A DNA stretch of 32,997 bases, taken from contig JAYMGJ010000229.1 of the NCBI GenBank assembly GCA_037178675.1, positions 1 through 32,997 of the forward strand, given 5' to 3'. The DNA comes from Scleroderma bovista (Eukaryota; Basidiomycota; Agaricomycetes; Boletales; Sclerodermataceae). The notes beneath the pieces are model-generated. The model had not been told where the DNA came from and did no database searches. It saw nothing but the letters and a program-made list of their open reading frames with translations. The position numbers and the translations under genes are program-made. This document shows, one piece after another, positions 31,802 through 32,997 of the stretch; position 1 is the first letter of the stretch, and every line of letters begins with the position of its first letter.

Positions 31802-32472
31802 GGTCGTCCGCTTTGCCAAACAAGTGACAATACCCAACGGAACACAAGCTTTACAAGGCTTTATATTACGCGTCTAGCATGTTTACTGTAATAGGACTGC
31901 ATCGGATGCCTTTGCTTATTATGGAATATGAAGAATTCTAGAAAAGGTGCACAGCCCCAAGCTTGGAAATCTAAAGACAGACCTCGCTGGACCCTGTTTC
32001 GGAGTATGTATAAACAGACTGTTGACGTATGTTTACATGTTTACATAAGCGCTAGAGCATAGAGTAGAGTTTGACTACCTACTTGCCAGTGGAGACATCT
32101 TTGCATAGGCAAACCAATTAGTAAGTAATTCAAGTTAGGTGCTTACCTGTTAATGCTTGACAAAGTGATGCGAGTATCTTGAGCACTCAATGTATATGAC
32201 AGAAGGCGACACTCAGGGGCAATCTAACCATAAAGAGGGCGCTTAAATTAGCCGAGTTAGGCTGTACAACAACTTCGGCGCCATGGTCAGTCGGCAGTCA
32301 CGGAAAAGTCACGGATAGTCACGGGTGCCGAATGCAAACTCCGCTTGGCACCACTATGAGACTGTGTAGCCTAACTACGAATTATATTGGCTATACTGTA
32401 CTAGTTGGTAGACGGGAAGGTATGACAAGCCTGAATGTCAGATTTACACTGGACTGTGGCTGCCTGTCCAAA
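31802..32472. promoter_or_regulatory. Upstream region of chimeric kinase gene
   Basis: This interval of about 670 bp lies upstream of the kinase start and downstream of the right-edge gene. It holds three direct copies of AGTCACGG at 32296-32324 and no recognisable gene. GTATGTTTACATGTTTACAT (about 32027-32046) is a short internal repeat of GTTTACAT. TATA-like sequence TTTATATTACGC lies close to the start at about 31859-31870. Confidence 0.35.
32296..32324 (+). repeat. Three direct copies of AGTCACGG, 10-11-bp period
   Basis: Exact copies begin at 32296, 32307 and 32317, so they lie about one helical turn apart. That is the arrangement of clustered transcription-factor sites. No factor is assigned. 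Confidence 0.6.
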
Positions 32473-32982
32473 TTAGACAATGATCAACTTGAGATGCATC
32501 AAGGGTAGAGTACCATATGTATCGTGATGTGATTGCAGCGTGAAATGACATCTTGGGTGAGGAGAGCAGGTCCGTGATACAAAATTGAATGCTTCCAATG
32601 TGTGGGATGGAGTATTTTGAGTCGGTGCGGAAAGTTGGGTGCGTGTGCTGAAAAAACACCAGTCAACGAAGACATCCTCTTGCGCAGGTGTCGTCGTGTC
32701 GATATCTGCTGCTTCGATCATACTTCTTTCAACAGGCGTAGTGGGTTCCCAACCGGCGGTCACTAAGATCTGTATGGGATACCTGAAGAAACACTGAGAA
32801 CAAAGACATGGAAAGAACAATTGAATTGTGCACTGGCGGCAGCAAAGACCAACCTGTAAAGACCATTCAAAGTTGCCTGTATCCGCGACTCATAAGCATC
32901 GAAGGTCGCGTGCTCCTTGCCTGATCGGCCAATACCTCCCTTCAACCTGCGAATACCACCCCCACTCACCGCAGCGAGGCGA
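32473..32982 (-). CDS. Unidentified conserved-looking protein, 5' end beyond window
   Basis: Exon-like block 32854-32982 (GIGRSGKEHATFDAYESRIQ) ends at CTTTACAG|GTTGGT. A 71-nt intron (32783-32853) ends CTTCAG, and the next block from 32782 downwards reads YPIQILVTAGWEPTTPVERS and TTTPAQEDVFVDW in phase. After VDW the frame stays open to a stop at 32473, but the composition becomes poor (Ser/Thr/His-rich), so the true 3' end may differ. The upstream exon would lie outside the window; an acceptor-like GCTAACGCAG sits at its right edge. I do not recognise the family. The regular composition and clean splice support a real gene. Confidence 0.45.
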
Positions 32983-32997
32983 CTGCGTTAGCCAGTG

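Noticed and set aside
32659..32672. GTGTTTTTTCAG as an intron after VFVDW
   Set aside because: Only 12 nt long, which cannot be spliced.
1..32997. tRNA, rRNA, CRISPR arrays or long terminal repeats
   Set aside because: No cloverleaf with intact B box, no regularly spaced identical repeats and no reverse transcriptase or integrase motifs were seen.

Overview
The window looks like an Agaricomycete (mushroom-forming basidiomycete) chromosome segment. The evidence is: many 44-70 nt GT-AG introns; a KDZ-type transposase with its cysteine-containing N-terminal region; a Tc1/mariner-like DDE transposase of a kind I know from mushroom genomes; HET-domain genes of the basidiomycete type; and a kinase-like gene family typical of this class. 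All assignments come from reading translated protein and splice sites by eye; no search was run.

Layout, left to right. 1-1756 (-): KDZ transposase, running off the left edge. 1835-2273: decayed repeat-bearing coding debris. 2713-6099: an apparently intact DDE element, with a seven-exon 877-aa transposase on the minus strand and candidate TA-flanked inverted ends. 6605-9097 (+): three-exon HET-domain gene (797 aa). 9328-9515: degenerate three-unit tandem repeat. 9605-10740 (-): mitochondrial succinate dehydrogenase iron-sulfur subunit, six exons, 276 aa, the one clear core metabolic gene. 11145-11443 (+) and 11918-12306 (-): two small secreted proteins, the second with eight cysteines in hydrophobin order but not hydrophobin spacing. 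13912-23413 (+): very large DUF6606/DUF3638/DUF3645 gene, with eight reading-frame breaks crowded into 14.9-17.4 kb and one near 21.18 kb. 24443-27067 (-): kinase-like protein, 851 aa. 27330-28050 (+): HET-domain pseudogene. 28839-31801 (-): an 864-aa open gene that joins the cytosolic N-terminus of a P-type calcium ATPase, cut just before its first membrane segment, to an intact-looking protein kinase. 32473-32982 (-): unidentified gene leaving the right edge.

The pattern is a core gene (SDHB) embedded in an accessory neighbourhood of transposons, non-self-recognition-type HET genes, kinases and small secreted proteins. The exon sets I derived for the DDE transposase, SDHB, HET, kinase-like and ATPase-kinase genes each sum to a multiple of three with no internal stop, which is the main support for those models. 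The most unusual items are the ATPase-kinase chimera, the clustered homopolymer-type frame breaks in the giant gene, and the 8-cysteine secreted protein.
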